A DNA stretch of 64,000 bases from the NCBI RefSeq assembly GCF_943192945.1, contig NZ_CALPCE010000005.1, positions 1 to 64,000 of the forward strand, given 5' to 3'. This document shows, one piece after another, positions 18,712-27,420 of this stretch (position 1 is its first letter; each line of letters begins with the position of its first letter). Source of the stretch: Anaerocaecibacter muris. GTDB lineage: Bacteria > Bacillota > Clostridia > Christensenellales > Pumilibacteraceae. The position numbers were made by a program, and so were the translations under genes. The notes below the pieces were generated by a model. It ran no database searches, was not told where the DNA came from, and worked only from the letters and a program-made list of their open reading frames with translations.

Positions 18712-19814
18712 ACGATAAAATTTACTTGGACTGCGCCGCGACAACTCCCGTTGACGACGAAGTGTTGCAAGCAGCTTTGCCCTATTATAGAGAATTATTT
18801 TACAATCCCTCGTCCACGCATGCCGCAGGTCAAAAAGTCGCGGCGGCGGTGGAAAGCGCGCGAGCGCGTTGCGCGGCGGCTATAAACGCCGACCCGTCCG
18901 AAATATTTTTTACTTCGGGCGGCACGGAAGCCGTCAACTGGGCAATGAGCGCAATGCCGGACGGCAAAACTCACGCGGTGGTTTCTGCAATAGAACACGA
19001 CTCTGTTTTGGCGTGCGCGGAACGGCTTAAATCGCGCGGATATGCGGTTGATTACGCCAAGCCCGACAGGTACGGCATAATTACGCCCGACGCGATAAAA
19101 AGCCTTTTACGCGCCGATACGGGGCTTGTATGCGTCATGGCGGTTAATAATATAGTGGGAAGCGTACAACCGATAGCGCAGTTGGCAAGCGTTGCGCACA
19201 GTGCGGGCGCGCTGTTATTTACCGATGCGGTACAGGCTGTAAATTCTTTGGACATAGACGTAAAAGAGTGGGGCGCGGATATGATCGCGGTGTCGGCGCA
19301 TAAGTTTTACTCGCTCAAAGGCGCGGGATTTTTGTATGTAAAAAAGGGCGTTAAGCCCGCGCCTCTACTAATAGGCGGGGAGCAGGAACGAGGATTGCGC
19401 GCGGGTACGGTGGCCGTTCCGTCCGTCGTCGCCATGGGCGCGGCTATCGAAAAAGCCCAAGCGGGCGCGCGCGAATACAACGAGCACGTCAAGGCGGTAA
19501 AAACGGAGTTTTTAAAAACGCTCGAAGTCGGCAGACCCGTCGAATGCGCGCGGAGCGCGGACGATATTGTATCGGTTGTGTTCGACGGGATAAACGGCGG
19601 CAGGCTTGCTGTCGCGCTGTCTTGCGCGGGGGTGTGCGCCTCGGTCGGGGCGGCGTGTTCTGCGGGGTCGGCTACGCCGCCCAAAACGCTTATCGAAATG
19701 GGTGTGAAAAATGCGGACTGTTCCGTGCGATTTTCGTTCGGTCGGTGCGTGAGCGTTGAGCAGGCAAACGCCGCGGCGCGTATAGTAAACGAAGTTGCGT
19801 CACGGCTGATTTAA
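18708..19814 (+). CDS. iscS: cysteine desulfurase (IscS/NifS type)
   Basis: A PLP enzyme releasing sulfur from cysteine for iron-sulfur clusters and thio-modified tRNA. The product is 368 residues, with MNDKIYLDCAATTP at the start, FTSGGTEAVNWA, the PLP lysine in VSAHKFYSLKGAG, and the catalytic cysteine loop SVGAACSAGSATPP. The ATG overlaps the iscR stop. No iscU scaffold gene follows in this window; it must be elsewhere or replaced by another system. Confidence 0.93.
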   Translation: MNDKIYLDCAATTPVDDEVLQAALPYYRELFYNPSSTHAAGQKVAAAVESARARCAAAINADPSEIFFTSGGTEAVNWAMSAMPDGKTHAVVSAIEHDSVLACAERLKSRGYAVDYAKPDRYGIITPDAIKSLLRADTGLVCVMAVNNIVGSVQPIAQLASVAHSAGALLFTDAVQAVNSLDIDVKEWGADMIAVSAHKFYSLKGAGFLYVKKGVKPAPLLIGGEQERGLRAGTVAVPSVVAMGAAIEKAQAGAREYNEHVKAVKTEFLKTLEVGRPVECARSADDIVSVVFDGINGGRLAVALSCAGVCASVGAACSAGSATPPKTLIEMGVKNADCSVRFSFGRCVSVEQANAAARIVNEVASRLI

Positions 19815-19846
19815 TTGTAGGCGATTGTTATATATCGTTAAAAATA

Positions 19847-19885
19847 AAAGCGGCGCGCCGACGTGTAAGTACGGAACGCCGCTTT
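19847..19885 (+). terminator. terminator-like hairpin after iscS
   Basis: AAAGCGGCG (19847-19855) pairs perfectly with CGCCGCTTT (19877-19885). Bases 19886-20012 beyond it show no gene. Confidence 0.65.
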
Positions 19886-20012
19886 CGATTTCGTAATAGC
19901 GAGTGATCGCCGTATTAACCGATAGCGCAAAATGTTTAGCCGATATTAAAATGCGGCAGCTCGACCGTCGCTACAGTCAGTCCGCGAGCGGCAAGTTAGC
20001 CGCGTGATGCCT

Positions 20013-20141
20013 TCAATTATCGGCTAATTTTTCTTGCGCGGCTTTGAGCGCCTTTTCGGGAACTTTGGAGTTCTCCATTTTTTTGAGCGCGACCGCGCCC
20101 GCTATCGCGCCGATTGTAAATCCCAATATAATGCGTTTCAT
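20013..20141 (-). CDS. small YtxH-like membrane protein (42 residues)
   Basis: A short gene on the minus strand that simple length cutoffs miss. GGAGG stands five to six bases before its ATG. The product has one glycine/alanine-rich membrane helix near the N-terminus (IILGFTIGAIAGAVAL) followed by a charged amphipathic tail rich in lysine and alanine, the layout of YtxH-type small proteins, which are usually stress-linked and poorly known. It sits alone between iscS and ruvX, divergent from ruvX. The SD site and the helix make a real gene likely; the family name is tentative. Confidence 0.7.
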   Translation of the reverse strand: MKRIILGFTIGAIAGAVALKKMENSKVPEKALKAAQEKLADN

Positions 20142-20238
20142 AATGCCCTCCGTATATATTATGTAATATAACGGCACACGTTATACGGCAAGGATTGCGT
20201 CGCGTTAAAAATATTTTGTAAAATCTTTTTAAAAAAGC

Positions 20239-20267
20239 TGTAAAATTTGCTTTTAATATGTTATACT
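20239..20267 (+). promoter_or_regulatory. promoter of ruvX with a very short leader
   Basis: TGTAAA (20239-20244), 17 bases, TATACT (20262-20267). The expected start near 20274 leaves only about five bases before the ruvX ATG at 20279, with no room for an SD site. The -35 is weak. Confidence 0.5.
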
Positions 20268-20278
20268 GTATCGTAACT

Positions 20279-20704
20279 ATGGAAGGCAGACTTTTAGGCG
20301 TTGATTTCGGATTAAAGCGGATTGGCTTGGCGGTGTGCGACGACGCGCATATCCTTGCTACGCCGTTGCCCGTTTATCACACCAAGTCCATGCGTAATTC
20401 CATAGACCGCGTTGCGGCGGTCGCTCGGGAGAGCGAAGCGCGCGGCATAGTTGTGGGCTTGCCGCTCAACCTCGACGGGAGCGAGTCCGTTCAGTCGGGG
20501 CGTGCGCGTGCGTTTGCTCGCAACGTTCAAAAAGTGACGGGCTTGCCTGTCGAGCTGTTCGACGAGCGTTTGACGACGGTCGAAGCAGACGAGCTGTTGC
20601 GGGAAGCGGGCGTTACGAAAGCCGCGGAACGCGCTTTACTTGTGGACAGTATGGCGGCGAAAGTCATTTTGCAGAGCTATATTGACAATAATAAAAATCG
20701 GTAG
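20279..20704 (+). CDS. ruvX: RuvX/YqgF family nuclease
   Basis: A 141-residue RNase H-fold protein implicated in 16S rRNA 5'-end processing and formerly called a Holliday junction resolvase homologue. Key motifs are GVDFGLKRIGLAVCD, VVGLPLNLDG with acidic and glycine landmarks, DERLTTVEA, and VDSMAAKVILQ. I chose ATG 20279, where the conserved N-terminus begins, instead of an upstream in-frame ATG at 20258, which lies inside the promoter spacer. It is followed by the DUF1292 gene, the usual Bacillota neighbour (yrrK-yrzB). Confidence 0.9.
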   Translation: MEGRLLGVDFGLKRIGLAVCDDAHILATPLPVYHTKSMRNSIDRVAAVARESEARGIVVGLPLNLDGSESVQSGRARAFARNVQKVTGLPVELFDERLTTVEADELLREAGVTKAAERALLVDSMAAKVILQSYIDNNKNR

Positions 20705-20716
20705 GAGATAACTATC

Positions 20717-21136
20717 ATGGCTGAAAATCAAGACGAAAACGTTGAGCTCATTGACGAAGAGGTCATCACGCTTTACGACGATAACAACAACGAAGTAGCT
20801 TTCAACGAAGTTGCGGTAGTCGAATATCAGGGCGAATTTTACGCGCTTTTGCAACCCGTCGAGCCTATGGAAGGTCTGGGCGAGGACGAGGCGATTATCT
20901 TTAAGGTTATTCAAAAGGACGACGAAACCGACGAGTTCGAGCCCGTGACCGACGAGAGCGTGCTCGACGCCGTATTTAACGAATATTTAAAAGCCGAGGC
21001 GGAATTCGCAGACGAGTGCGAATGCGGTTGCGGTTGTCATCACGGCGAGTGCGATCACGAGGGTTGCGACTGCGATCACGAGCACGGTGAGTGCGAGCAT
21101 GACGGTTGCGACTGCGGTTGCGAACACAAAAAGTAG
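20717..21136 (+). CDS. DUF1292 (YrzB) protein with a Cys/His-rich C-terminal tail
   Basis: A 139-residue acidic protein. Residues about 1-98 match the small DUF1292/YrzB family (ITLYDDNNNEVAF, VVEYQGEFYALLQP), of unknown role and usually ending near residue 90-100. The last 40 residues are an added tail with 11 cysteines and 7 histidines in short repeats such as CGCGCHH, GECDHEGCDCDHEH and GCDCGCEH. Such spacing suggests metal binding (zinc or copper). GGAG precedes the ATG. It is the second gene after the ruvX promoter. Confidence 0.85.
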   Translation: MAENQDENVELIDEEVITLYDDNNNEVAFNEVAVVEYQGEFYALLQPVEPMEGLGEDEAIIFKVIQKDDETDEFEPVTDESVLDAVFNEYLKAEAEFADECECGCGCHHGECDHEGCDCDHEHGECEHDGCDCGCEHKK

Positions 21137-21221
21137 TATCGGGCAGGCGGGCACGCTTTTGCCGATATATTAAATAATTACAAATTCGGCGCAAAATTAC
21201 GTAAAAACACCCGTAAAATAT

Positions 21222-21250
21222 TTGCGTTAAGATTGCGGCTGTGGTATAAT
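21222..21250 (+). promoter_or_regulatory. sigma-A promoter of rpsB
   Basis: TTGCGT (21222-21227), 17 bases, TATAAT (21245-21250). Confidence 0.75.
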
Positions 21251-21256
21251 CATTAA

Positions 21257-21337
21257 GAATACTCACTCGGTTGTTTTTCTGTGCGCGGTTAAATCTTTCA
21301 TGATCGTGTTCAAACCGAGGCGGTAAACGGAGAAATT
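21257..21337 (+). promoter_or_regulatory. structured leader of rpsB
   Basis: An 81-base leader in which CTCGGTT (21266-21272) pairs perfectly with AACCGAG (21313-21319), closing a 40-base loop just upstream of the SD site (ACGGAG). Ribosomal protein genes are often feedback-controlled through such leaders; S2 autoregulation here is inference only. Confidence 0.45.
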
Positions 21338-22192
21338 ATGGCAAACATAATCACGATGAAACAGCTTTTGGAAGCGGGCGTTCATTTCGGACATCCCACG
21401 CGCAAGTGGAATCCCAAAATGAAAAAGTATATATATGTCGCGCGTAACGACATTTATATCATCAACCTCGAAAAGACGGTGGAAATGATTGACAAGGCAT
21501 ACGCTTTTGTCAAGGACGTCGCATCCGAGGGCAAGTCGATACTTTTTGTCGGCACCAAAAAACAAGCGCAGGAAGCTATCATGCAGGAAGCGCAAAAGTG
21601 CGGCATGTACTATGTCAAGTCGCGCTGGCTGGGCGGCACGCTTACCAATTTCCAAACAATGAAATCGCGTATCGAACGGCTCAACAAACTTAACCTCATG
21701 GAAAAAATGAACGAGTTTGCTTTGCTCCCTAAAAAGGAAGTTCTCAAACTCAAAGCCGAGCGCGACAAGCTCGAAGATAACCTCGGCGGCATTAAAGATA
21801 TGCGCACGCTCCCCGGCGCGTTGTTCGTTGTAGACCCCAAAAAGGAACGCAATGCGGTGCTCGAAGCGCGCAAGCTCCATATTCCAATTGTCGCTATCGT
21901 CGATACTAACTGCGATCCCGACGAAGTCGATTACGTCATACCCGGCAACGACGACGCTATCCGCGCCATAAAATTGATTGCGGGCGCAATGGCGGACGCC
22001 GTTATCGAAGCACGCGAGGGCGAGGAAGGCTTGGCGGCGCGTCGCGCGGTCGAGGCGCAAATGCAGGCGGAAGCGGAAGCCGCCGCCAAAGCAAACGTCG
22101 AAGTTGTGGAAACTCCCGCTACCCAAGAACAGCTCGACAAACTCGCAAACGGCGCGGACGAACAGCCTGCGACGGAAGCCGCCGCGGAATAA
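21338..22192 (+). CDS. rpsB: 30S ribosomal protein S2
   Basis: A 284-residue S2, beginning [19 protein letters not shown] and containing [19 protein letters not shown] and [11 protein letters not shown]. The core matches the usual 230-250 residues; the extra C-terminal 35 or so residues are alanine- and glutamate-rich and probably disordered. It is followed by tsf, as in most bacteria. Confidence 0.97.
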   Translation: MANIITMKQLLEAGVHFGHPTRKWNPKMKKYIYVARNDIYIINLEKTVEMIDKAYAFVKDVASEGKSILFVGTKKQAQEAIMQEAQKCGMYYVKSRWLGGTLTNFQTMKSRIERLNKLNLMEKMNEFALLPKKEVLKLKAERDKLEDNLGGIKDMRTLPGALFVVDPKKERNAVLEARKLHIPIVAIVDTNCDPDEVDYVIPGNDDAIRAIKLIAGAMADAVIEAREGEEGLAARRAVEAQMQAEAEAAAKANVEVVETPATQEQLDKLANGADEQPATEAAAE

Positions 22193-22284
22193 TTTTCCTT
22201 TTCGGTCGGTTTTGTAAGGTAAACAAAAATAAAAAACGGGGTTGACCCGTAGCGAAAACAATTAAATATTTCAGGAGTAATATC

Positions 22285-23223
22285 ATGGAAATTACGGCAA
22301 AGGATGTAGCCAAGTTAAGAGATATAACGGGCGTCGGTATGATGGCATGCAAAAAAGCGCTTATAGCAACCGACGGCGATATAGACAAAGCGTGCGAATA
22401 TCTGCGCGAGCAGGGTATGTCGATAGTCGCCAAAAAGGCGTCGAGAATAGCCGCCGAGGGCGCGGCTTGGGCGTACATTTCGGACGACAAGCACACGGGC
22501 GCGCTCGTTGAAGTAAACTGCGAATCGGACTTCGTAGCCAAGAGCGACGTATTTACCAAACTGTGCGAGGATATTGCGAAAGCGGCGGCGCAGAGCGGCG
22601 AGGAAGACGCTGAAAAACTTAAAGCGGTAAAAACCGCGGAAGGCACTATCGACGAACTTATCACCGCGGCGACGGCAAAGACCGGCGAAAAAATATCGCT
22701 TCGCCGCGCGACCGTTCAAAAGAACGCGGGCGCGATAGAAGAAGCGTATATCCATATGGGCGGCAAAATGGGCACGCTCGTGGAAATCAGCGCGGACGGC
22801 GCGACTTCCGCCAACACCGCGGACATAGTCGCCATGGCGCACGACATAGCAATGCACATTGCGGCGTTCCAACCGCCTTACGTTCGCAAGAGCGACGTTC
22901 CGCAGGACGCTGTCGATCACGAGCGCGAAATTATCAAACAGCAGCTTATGAACGACGAAAAGAATAAGAACAAGCCCGAAAACGTGCTTGCAAAGATTGC
23001 GGAAGGCAAACTCGGCAACTTCTACAAAGAGAACTGCTTGTTGTATCAAGCGTTTGCCAAAGACCCGTCGATCACCGTCGAACAGCTTGTCGAGGCAACC
23101 GCCAAAAAGACGGTCGCAAAGCTCGACGTCGTGCGGTTTACCAAGTTCGTCATGGGCGAAGGCATCGAAAAGCGCACGGACAACCTCGCAGAAGAGGTAG
23201 CCAAGCTGTCCGCCAACAAGTAA
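22285..23223 (+). CDS. tsf: elongation factor Ts
   Basis: The guanine nucleotide exchange factor of EF-Tu, 312 residues. The N-terminal UBA-like domain (AKDVAKLRDITGVGMMACKK) and the TDFVAK-like segment (CESDFVAKSD) are conserved, and the dimerisation core follows. The SD site AGGAG is seven bases before ATG. A hairpin with a T-run follows, which may reduce but not stop transcription into pyrH. Confidence 0.97.
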   Translation: MEITAKDVAKLRDITGVGMMACKKALIATDGDIDKACEYLREQGMSIVAKKASRIAAEGAAWAYISDDKHTGALVEVNCESDFVAKSDVFTKLCEDIAKAAAQSGEEDAEKLKAVKTAEGTIDELITAATAKTGEKISLRRATVQKNAGAIEEAYIHMGGKMGTLVEISADGATSANTADIVAMAHDIAMHIAAFQPPYVRKSDVPQDAVDHEREIIKQQLMNDEKNKNKPENVLAKIAEGKLGNFYKENCLLYQAFAKDPSITVEQLVEATAKKTVAKLDVVRFTKFVMGEGIEKRTDNLAEEVAKLSANK

Positions 23224-23233
23224 TTAACGTCAG

Positions 23234-23267
23234 ATCGGCTTATTGATTTTTTCGGTAAGCCGATTTT
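23234..23267 (+). terminator. hairpin terminator between tsf and pyrH
   Basis: ATCGGCTTA (23234-23242) pairs with TAAGCCGAT (23256-23264), followed by TTT. No new promoter is evident before pyrH, so partial read-through is likely. Confidence 0.65.
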
Positions 23268-23287
23268 CAAGTGTTTAGGAGAATACC

Positions 23288-23983
23288 ATGTACAAGAGGG
23301 TTTTGTTAAAATTAAGCGGCGAAGCGCTTGCGGGCGAGGCGGGTTCGGGTATCGATCCCGCAACCGTGGACAGGGTCGTCGTACAGCTTGTGGAGCTTGC
23401 CAAAAAGGGCGTGCAAATAGCTATCGTCGTGGGCGGCGGAAACTTTTGGCGCGGTCGGCAGGGCGTCGCTATGGATAAGGTTACGGCGGACCACATGGGC
23501 ATGCTCGCGACTATCATGAACGCTTTGGCGTTGCAGGACGCTATCGAGAAAAAGGGCGTGCCGACGCGCGTGCAGACTGCGCTGTCCATACCCGACGTTG
23601 CGGAACCGTTTATACTGCGTAAAGCGTTGCGGCACTTCGAGTGCGGGCGTATCGTGATATTCGCTTGCGGCACGGGCAATCCGTATTTTACAACCGATTC
23701 GGGCGCGGCGCTCCGCGCGGCGGAGATAAAAGCAGACGTACTGCTCATGGCGAAAAACGTGGACGGCGTTTACGACAGCGATCCCAAAACGCACCCCGAC
23801 GCGAAAAAACTTAACGAATTGACGTACATGGAAGTGCTTAACAAAAACATTGCGGTAATGGACTTCACGTCCGTCACCATGTGCATGGAAAACAATATCC
23901 CGATAGTCGCGTTCGGCTTGTCGGACGAAAACAGCATTATTCGCGCCGTATCGGGCGAGAAGATCGGGACAATAATTCATTAG
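23288..23983 (+). CDS. pyrH: UMP kinase
   Basis: A bacterial-type amino acid kinase-fold enzyme making UDP from UMP. The 231-residue product has [37 protein letters not shown], and [20 protein letters not shown], all diagnostic. It lies in the conserved rpsB-tsf-pyrH-frr order, with AGGAG before the start. Confidence 0.97.
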   Translation: MYKRVLLKLSGEALAGEAGSGIDPATVDRVVVQLVELAKKGVQIAIVVGGGNFWRGRQGVAMDKVTADHMGMLATIMNALALQDAIEKKGVPTRVQTALSIPDVAEPFILRKALRHFECGRIVIFACGTGNPYFTTDSGAALRAAEIKADVLLMAKNVDGVYDSDPKTHPDAKKLNELTYMEVLNKNIAVMDFTSVTMCMENNIPIVAFGLSDENSIIRAVSGEKIGTIIH

Positions 23984-23996
23984 AGGACGGTATATC

Positions 23997-24560
23997 ATGC
24001 AAAACGAACAACTTATAGAGCAATCGAACAAGATTGACGAAAAACTTAACAAAGTGCTCGAACACCTTAAATCGGAACTCAATTCCATGCGCGCGGGCAG
24101 AGCTAATCCCGTCGTGTTGAGCCGCGTGACGGTGGATTATTACGGCATGCAAACTCCGCTCAACCAAATGGCTAACATTTCGGTTTCGGACGCGCGCACG
24201 CTTACCGTGTCGCTGTACGACGTTTCGGCGCTTAAAGAAGTCAAAAAAGCTATTTTGGCGGCGGAATTGGGGCTTAACCCCGTTGACGACGGCAAGGTTA
24301 TACGTTTGTCGTTCCCGCAACTCACCGAGGAACGCCGTCGCGACCTTATAAAGCAGGTTAAAAAGACGGGCGAGGACAGCAAAGTCGCGCTTCGCAACGA
24401 ACGCCGCGACGCGCTCGACTTCGGCAAAAAACTCAAAAAGGAAGTGTCCGAGGACGAACTCTCGGAGTTTGAAAAAATAATACAAAAGAAACTCGACGGC
24501 GCAGTCGAGAAAGTGGATAAGCTGATTAAGGAAAAGGAAGCCGATCTGCTTGAAATCTGA
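23997..24560 (+). CDS. frr: ribosome recycling factor
   Basis: A 187-residue RRF, which with EF-G splits post-termination ribosomes. Landmarks are LNSMRAGRANPVVLSRVTVDYYG and PQLTEERRRDL. The C-terminal long helix is normal in length. Its end overlaps uppS by 11 bases. Confidence 0.97.
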   Translation: MQNEQLIEQSNKIDEKLNKVLEHLKSELNSMRAGRANPVVLSRVTVDYYGMQTPLNQMANISVSDARTLTVSLYDVSALKEVKKAILAAELGLNPVDDGKVIRLSFPQLTEERRRDLIKQVKKTGEDSKVALRNERRDALDFGKKLKKEVSEDELSEFEKIIQKKLDGAVEKVDKLIKEKEADLLEI

Positions 24561-25260
24561 TAAACTCACGGAGTCGGTCGCTGCGTCGAGCGTGCCTCGG
24601 CATGTCGGCATAATAATGGACGGCAACGGCAGATGGGCGACAAAGCGTCTGTTGCCGCGCGCCGCGGGACACCGTGCGGGAGTAAAAAACATTACGCCCG
24701 TCGTGACGTGCGCGCTTGAATACGGCGTGCGGTGCGTTACGCTTTACGCGTTTTCGACAGAGAACAAAAACCGTCCGCAGGACGAAGTGTCCGCGCTTGT
24801 GGATTTGATACGCAAGCGCTTAAAGCCTATGACGCGCGAGCTTATAGAGCGCGGCGCGCGAGTAGTGTTTTCGGGCGAACGCGATTATTTCCCCGACGAC
24901 GTTATTGCGATAATGTCAGACGTGGAAAACGAAAACACGGACAAATCGGCGCAAGTCGTTAATATCGCGCTTAATTACAGCGGTAGGGCGGAAATCGTGC
25001 GCGCGGCGCGTTTGGCGGCGCGTCGCGGCGAAATAACGCCCGACGGCTTGGAACGCGAGCTTTATACGTCGGGCTTGCCCGAGCTGGACATGATTGTGCG
25101 CACGGGCGGAGAAAAGCGATTAAGCAATTTTTTGCTTTATCAAGCCGCATACAGCGAACTGTTTTTTACGGACACGCTGTGGCCCGATTTCGACAGTGCG
25201 GAGTTTACGGAAATGCTTGACGAATTCGGGCGCAGACAGCGTAGGTTCGGGCGTGTATAA
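24550..25260 (+). CDS. uppS: undecaprenyl diphosphate synthase
   Basis: A cis-prenyltransferase making the C55 carrier for peptidoglycan. The 236-residue product contains HVGIIMDGNGRWA with the catalytic aspartate, GHRAGVKN, LYAFSTEN, and RTGGEKRLSNFLLYQAAYSE. The TTG start at 24550 overlaps frr. It leads the lipid genes cdsA, dxr, rseP and ispG. Confidence 0.96.
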   Translation: MKSDKLTESVAASSVPRHVGIIMDGNGRWATKRLLPRAAGHRAGVKNITPVVTCALEYGVRCVTLYAFSTENKNRPQDEVSALVDLIRKRLKPMTRELIERGARVVFSGERDYFPDDVIAIMSDVENENTDKSAQVVNIALNYSGRAEIVRAARLAARRGEITPDGLERELYTSGLPELDMIVRTGGEKRLSNFLLYQAAYSELFFTDTLWPDFDSAEFTEMLDEFGRRQRRFGRV

Positions 25261-25311
25261 ACCGCAGTATTGCGGTCGAATATAATTGTTACGGGAGGTC
25301 GGATACGTAAC

Positions 25312-26235
25312 GTGAAAAAAGACCGAGTTGTTACAGGTACGTTTATAGCGATTGTTTACGTCGCGGTGTTCTTGCTTGCAATGTACGTTCACCCGATATT
25401 TTTCGACGTGTTTATTTTTGCGATCACGCTCGGCGGCGTATACGAAATGTGCAGAGCCGTTTCCAACGTAATGAGCGCGCCTATATTTTTGATAGATCTT
25501 ATTCAAGTCGTCGTCGGATTCGCGGCGTTTTGGTTTGCGCAATATTTCTTTAAAACCAACGCGTCGGGCATGACGGCTTATTTTATCGTGCTTGCGGGTA
25601 CCGTCATAGCAACGCTTATAATAACGGCGTGTTCCAAAACTTACGTAAAAGGCAATGCCGTTTCCACGATTTTCGTCATGCTGTATCCGAGCGCGATCCT
25701 CATGTTTTCGGTCGCCATAAACTACTTTATGACCGCGGAAATAGGTATTTCCGTAATGTCGGCTTTGCCGCAACGCAATGCGGGCATTGCGCTTATGTTT
25801 TTGGTTCCCGCGTTTACCGACGTTTTTGCGTATCAGATTGGCAGTGCGATCAAGGGCAAAAAGCTGTGTCCGAGCATCAGCCCCAACAAGACTATAAGCG
25901 GTGCGATCGGCGGGCTTTTGGGCGGAATAGTTGGCGCGGGCGTCGTGTTGCTGTTGACTTATTTCGCCGTTACCTACAACGTCAATATTTTCGGGTTAGG
26001 CATGCTAACGGACGGCTGGACAAGCACTATAATAAACTTCCTCGCGCTCGGTCTGTTCGGATCGGTGTTCGACCAAGCGGGCGATCTTGTCGCGTCGTTT
26101 GTCAAGCGCAGATCCGGAATTAAAGATTTTTCCAATTTGTTGCCGGGGCACGGAGGCGTGCTCGACCGCGTGGACGGATTTATGTTCTGCGGCGTGTTCT
26201 TTTACATGTACTTCGCAGTCATGCTTATTTTATGA
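25312..26235 (+). CDS. cdsA: phosphatidate cytidylyltransferase
   Basis: The integral membrane enzyme making CDP-diacylglycerol from phosphatidate and CTP. It has about eight transmembrane segments in 307 residues and the family signature near the C-terminus: SFVKRRSGIKDFS, then LLPGHGGVLDRVDG. I chose GTG 25312 because the upstream open frame lacks a start with good context; GGGAGG lies somewhat far (about 13 bases) upstream. Its stop overlaps the dxr start. Confidence 0.92.
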   Translation: MKKDRVVTGTFIAIVYVAVFLLAMYVHPIFFDVFIFAITLGGVYEMCRAVSNVMSAPIFLIDLIQVVVGFAAFWFAQYFFKTNASGMTAYFIVLAGTVIATLIITACSKTYVKGNAVSTIFVMLYPSAILMFSVAINYFMTAEIGISVMSALPQRNAGIALMFLVPAFTDVFAYQIGSAIKGKKLCPSISPNKTISGAIGGLLGGIVGAGVVLLLTYFAVTYNVNIFGLGMLTDGWTSTIINFLALGLFGSVFDQAGDLVASFVKRRSGIKDFSNLLPGHGGVLDRVDGFMFCGVFFYMYFAVMLIL

Positions 26236-27362
26236 AAAATATAGCTGTTTTGGGCAGTACCGGATCGATAGGTACGCAAACGCTCGACGTCATACGCAAC
26301 AACCGCGACGTTTATAAAGTCGTGGGGCTTACTTGCGGAACAAACGTACAAGAGCTTGCGGCGCAAGCAAAAGAATTCGGTTGCGCGACGGTCGGCGTCG
26401 CGGACGAGAAAAAGCGTGCGGAACTGCGCGCGCTTTTGCCCGACGCCGATATTTATTGCGGCGACGAAGCGCTTACGCAAGTAATGTCGGAAGCGGATAT
26501 TGTCGTAGCGGCGATCGTGGGCATGGTGGGACTTAAAGCCGTGCTTGCCGCGTTGAACGCGGGCAAAACCGTCGCGCTTGCCAATAAAGAATCGCTTGTC
26601 GCGGGCGGCGCGGCTGTGACCGAGGCGTTAAAACGCGGCGGCAAAATTTTGCCCGTCGATTCCGAACACTCCGCGGTGTGGCAATGCTTACAGGGCGAAA
26701 AAGAATTTAAACGCATTATTTTGACCGCGAGCGGCGGGCCGTTTTATTTCACGCCTGCGGACGAGCTTAACGACGTTACGCCCGAACGCGCCGTCGCGCA
26801 CCCCAACTGGCGCATGGGCAAAAAGATTTCCGTGGACAGCGCGACAATGATGAATAAGGGTTTGGAGATAATCGAGGCGCGCTGGCTGTTCGACACGTTT
26901 GCTATCGATTATGTAATCCACCCCGAAAGCATAGTTCATTCTATGGTCGAGTTTGCCGACGGATCGGTCAAGGCGCAGGCTTGTTTTCCCGATATGCGCA
27001 TGCCCATACAGTACGCGTTGTCCTATCCCGATCACGCGCCGCGCGAATACAAACCAATGAGCTTGCCGTTAAATCTGCGGTTCTTGCCGCCCGACGAAAT
27101 TAAATTTCCCGCGCCCAAGCTCGCGCGACAGGCGATAGAGCGCGGCGGCACCGCTGCAACGGTGCTAAACGCGGCTAACGAAGCGGCTGTGCGATTGTTT
27201 TTGGAGCGCAAAATACCGTTTACGGACATCGTGCGTACTGTCGAAACCGCACTCGATAAAGAGCTGTCGGACGACGACGTGTCGGCGGGCAATATTTTTG
27301 AAACGCATAATCGCGTATACCGTAAAATATACTTGAATGGCGGCGGCGAATTGCCGTTGTAA
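26232..27362 (+). CDS. dxr: 1-deoxy-D-xylulose 5-phosphate reductoisomerase
   Basis: The second enzyme of the MEP pathway, NADPH-dependent. The 376-residue product opens with the nucleotide-binding motif LGSTGSIGTQTLDV, and has ANKESLVAGG, PVDSEHSAVWQCL, and ATMMNKGLEIIEARWLF. Other MEP genes in this window are ispG and dxs, so isoprenoid supply is by this route. It overlaps cdsA by four bases. Confidence 0.97.
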   Translation: MKNIAVLGSTGSIGTQTLDVIRNNRDVYKVVGLTCGTNVQELAAQAKEFGCATVGVADEKKRAELRALLPDADIYCGDEALTQVMSEADIVVAAIVGMVGLKAVLAALNAGKTVALANKESLVAGGAAVTEALKRGGKILPVDSEHSAVWQCLQGEKEFKRIILTASGGPFYFTPADELNDVTPERAVAHPNWRMGKKISVDSATMMNKGLEIIEARWLFDTFAIDYVIHPESIVHSMVEFADGSVKAQACFPDMRMPIQYALSYPDHAPREYKPMSLPLNLRFLPPDEIKFPAPKLARQAIERGGTAATVLNAANEAAVRLFLERKIPFTDIVRTVETALDKELSDDDVSAGNIFETHNRVYRKIYLNGGGELPL

Positions 27363-27420
27363 CGCAAACGTCGCGTTAAAGAGCGACGTATTGCGCGGGT
27401 GTCGCCGCAGGAGAGAGAAT

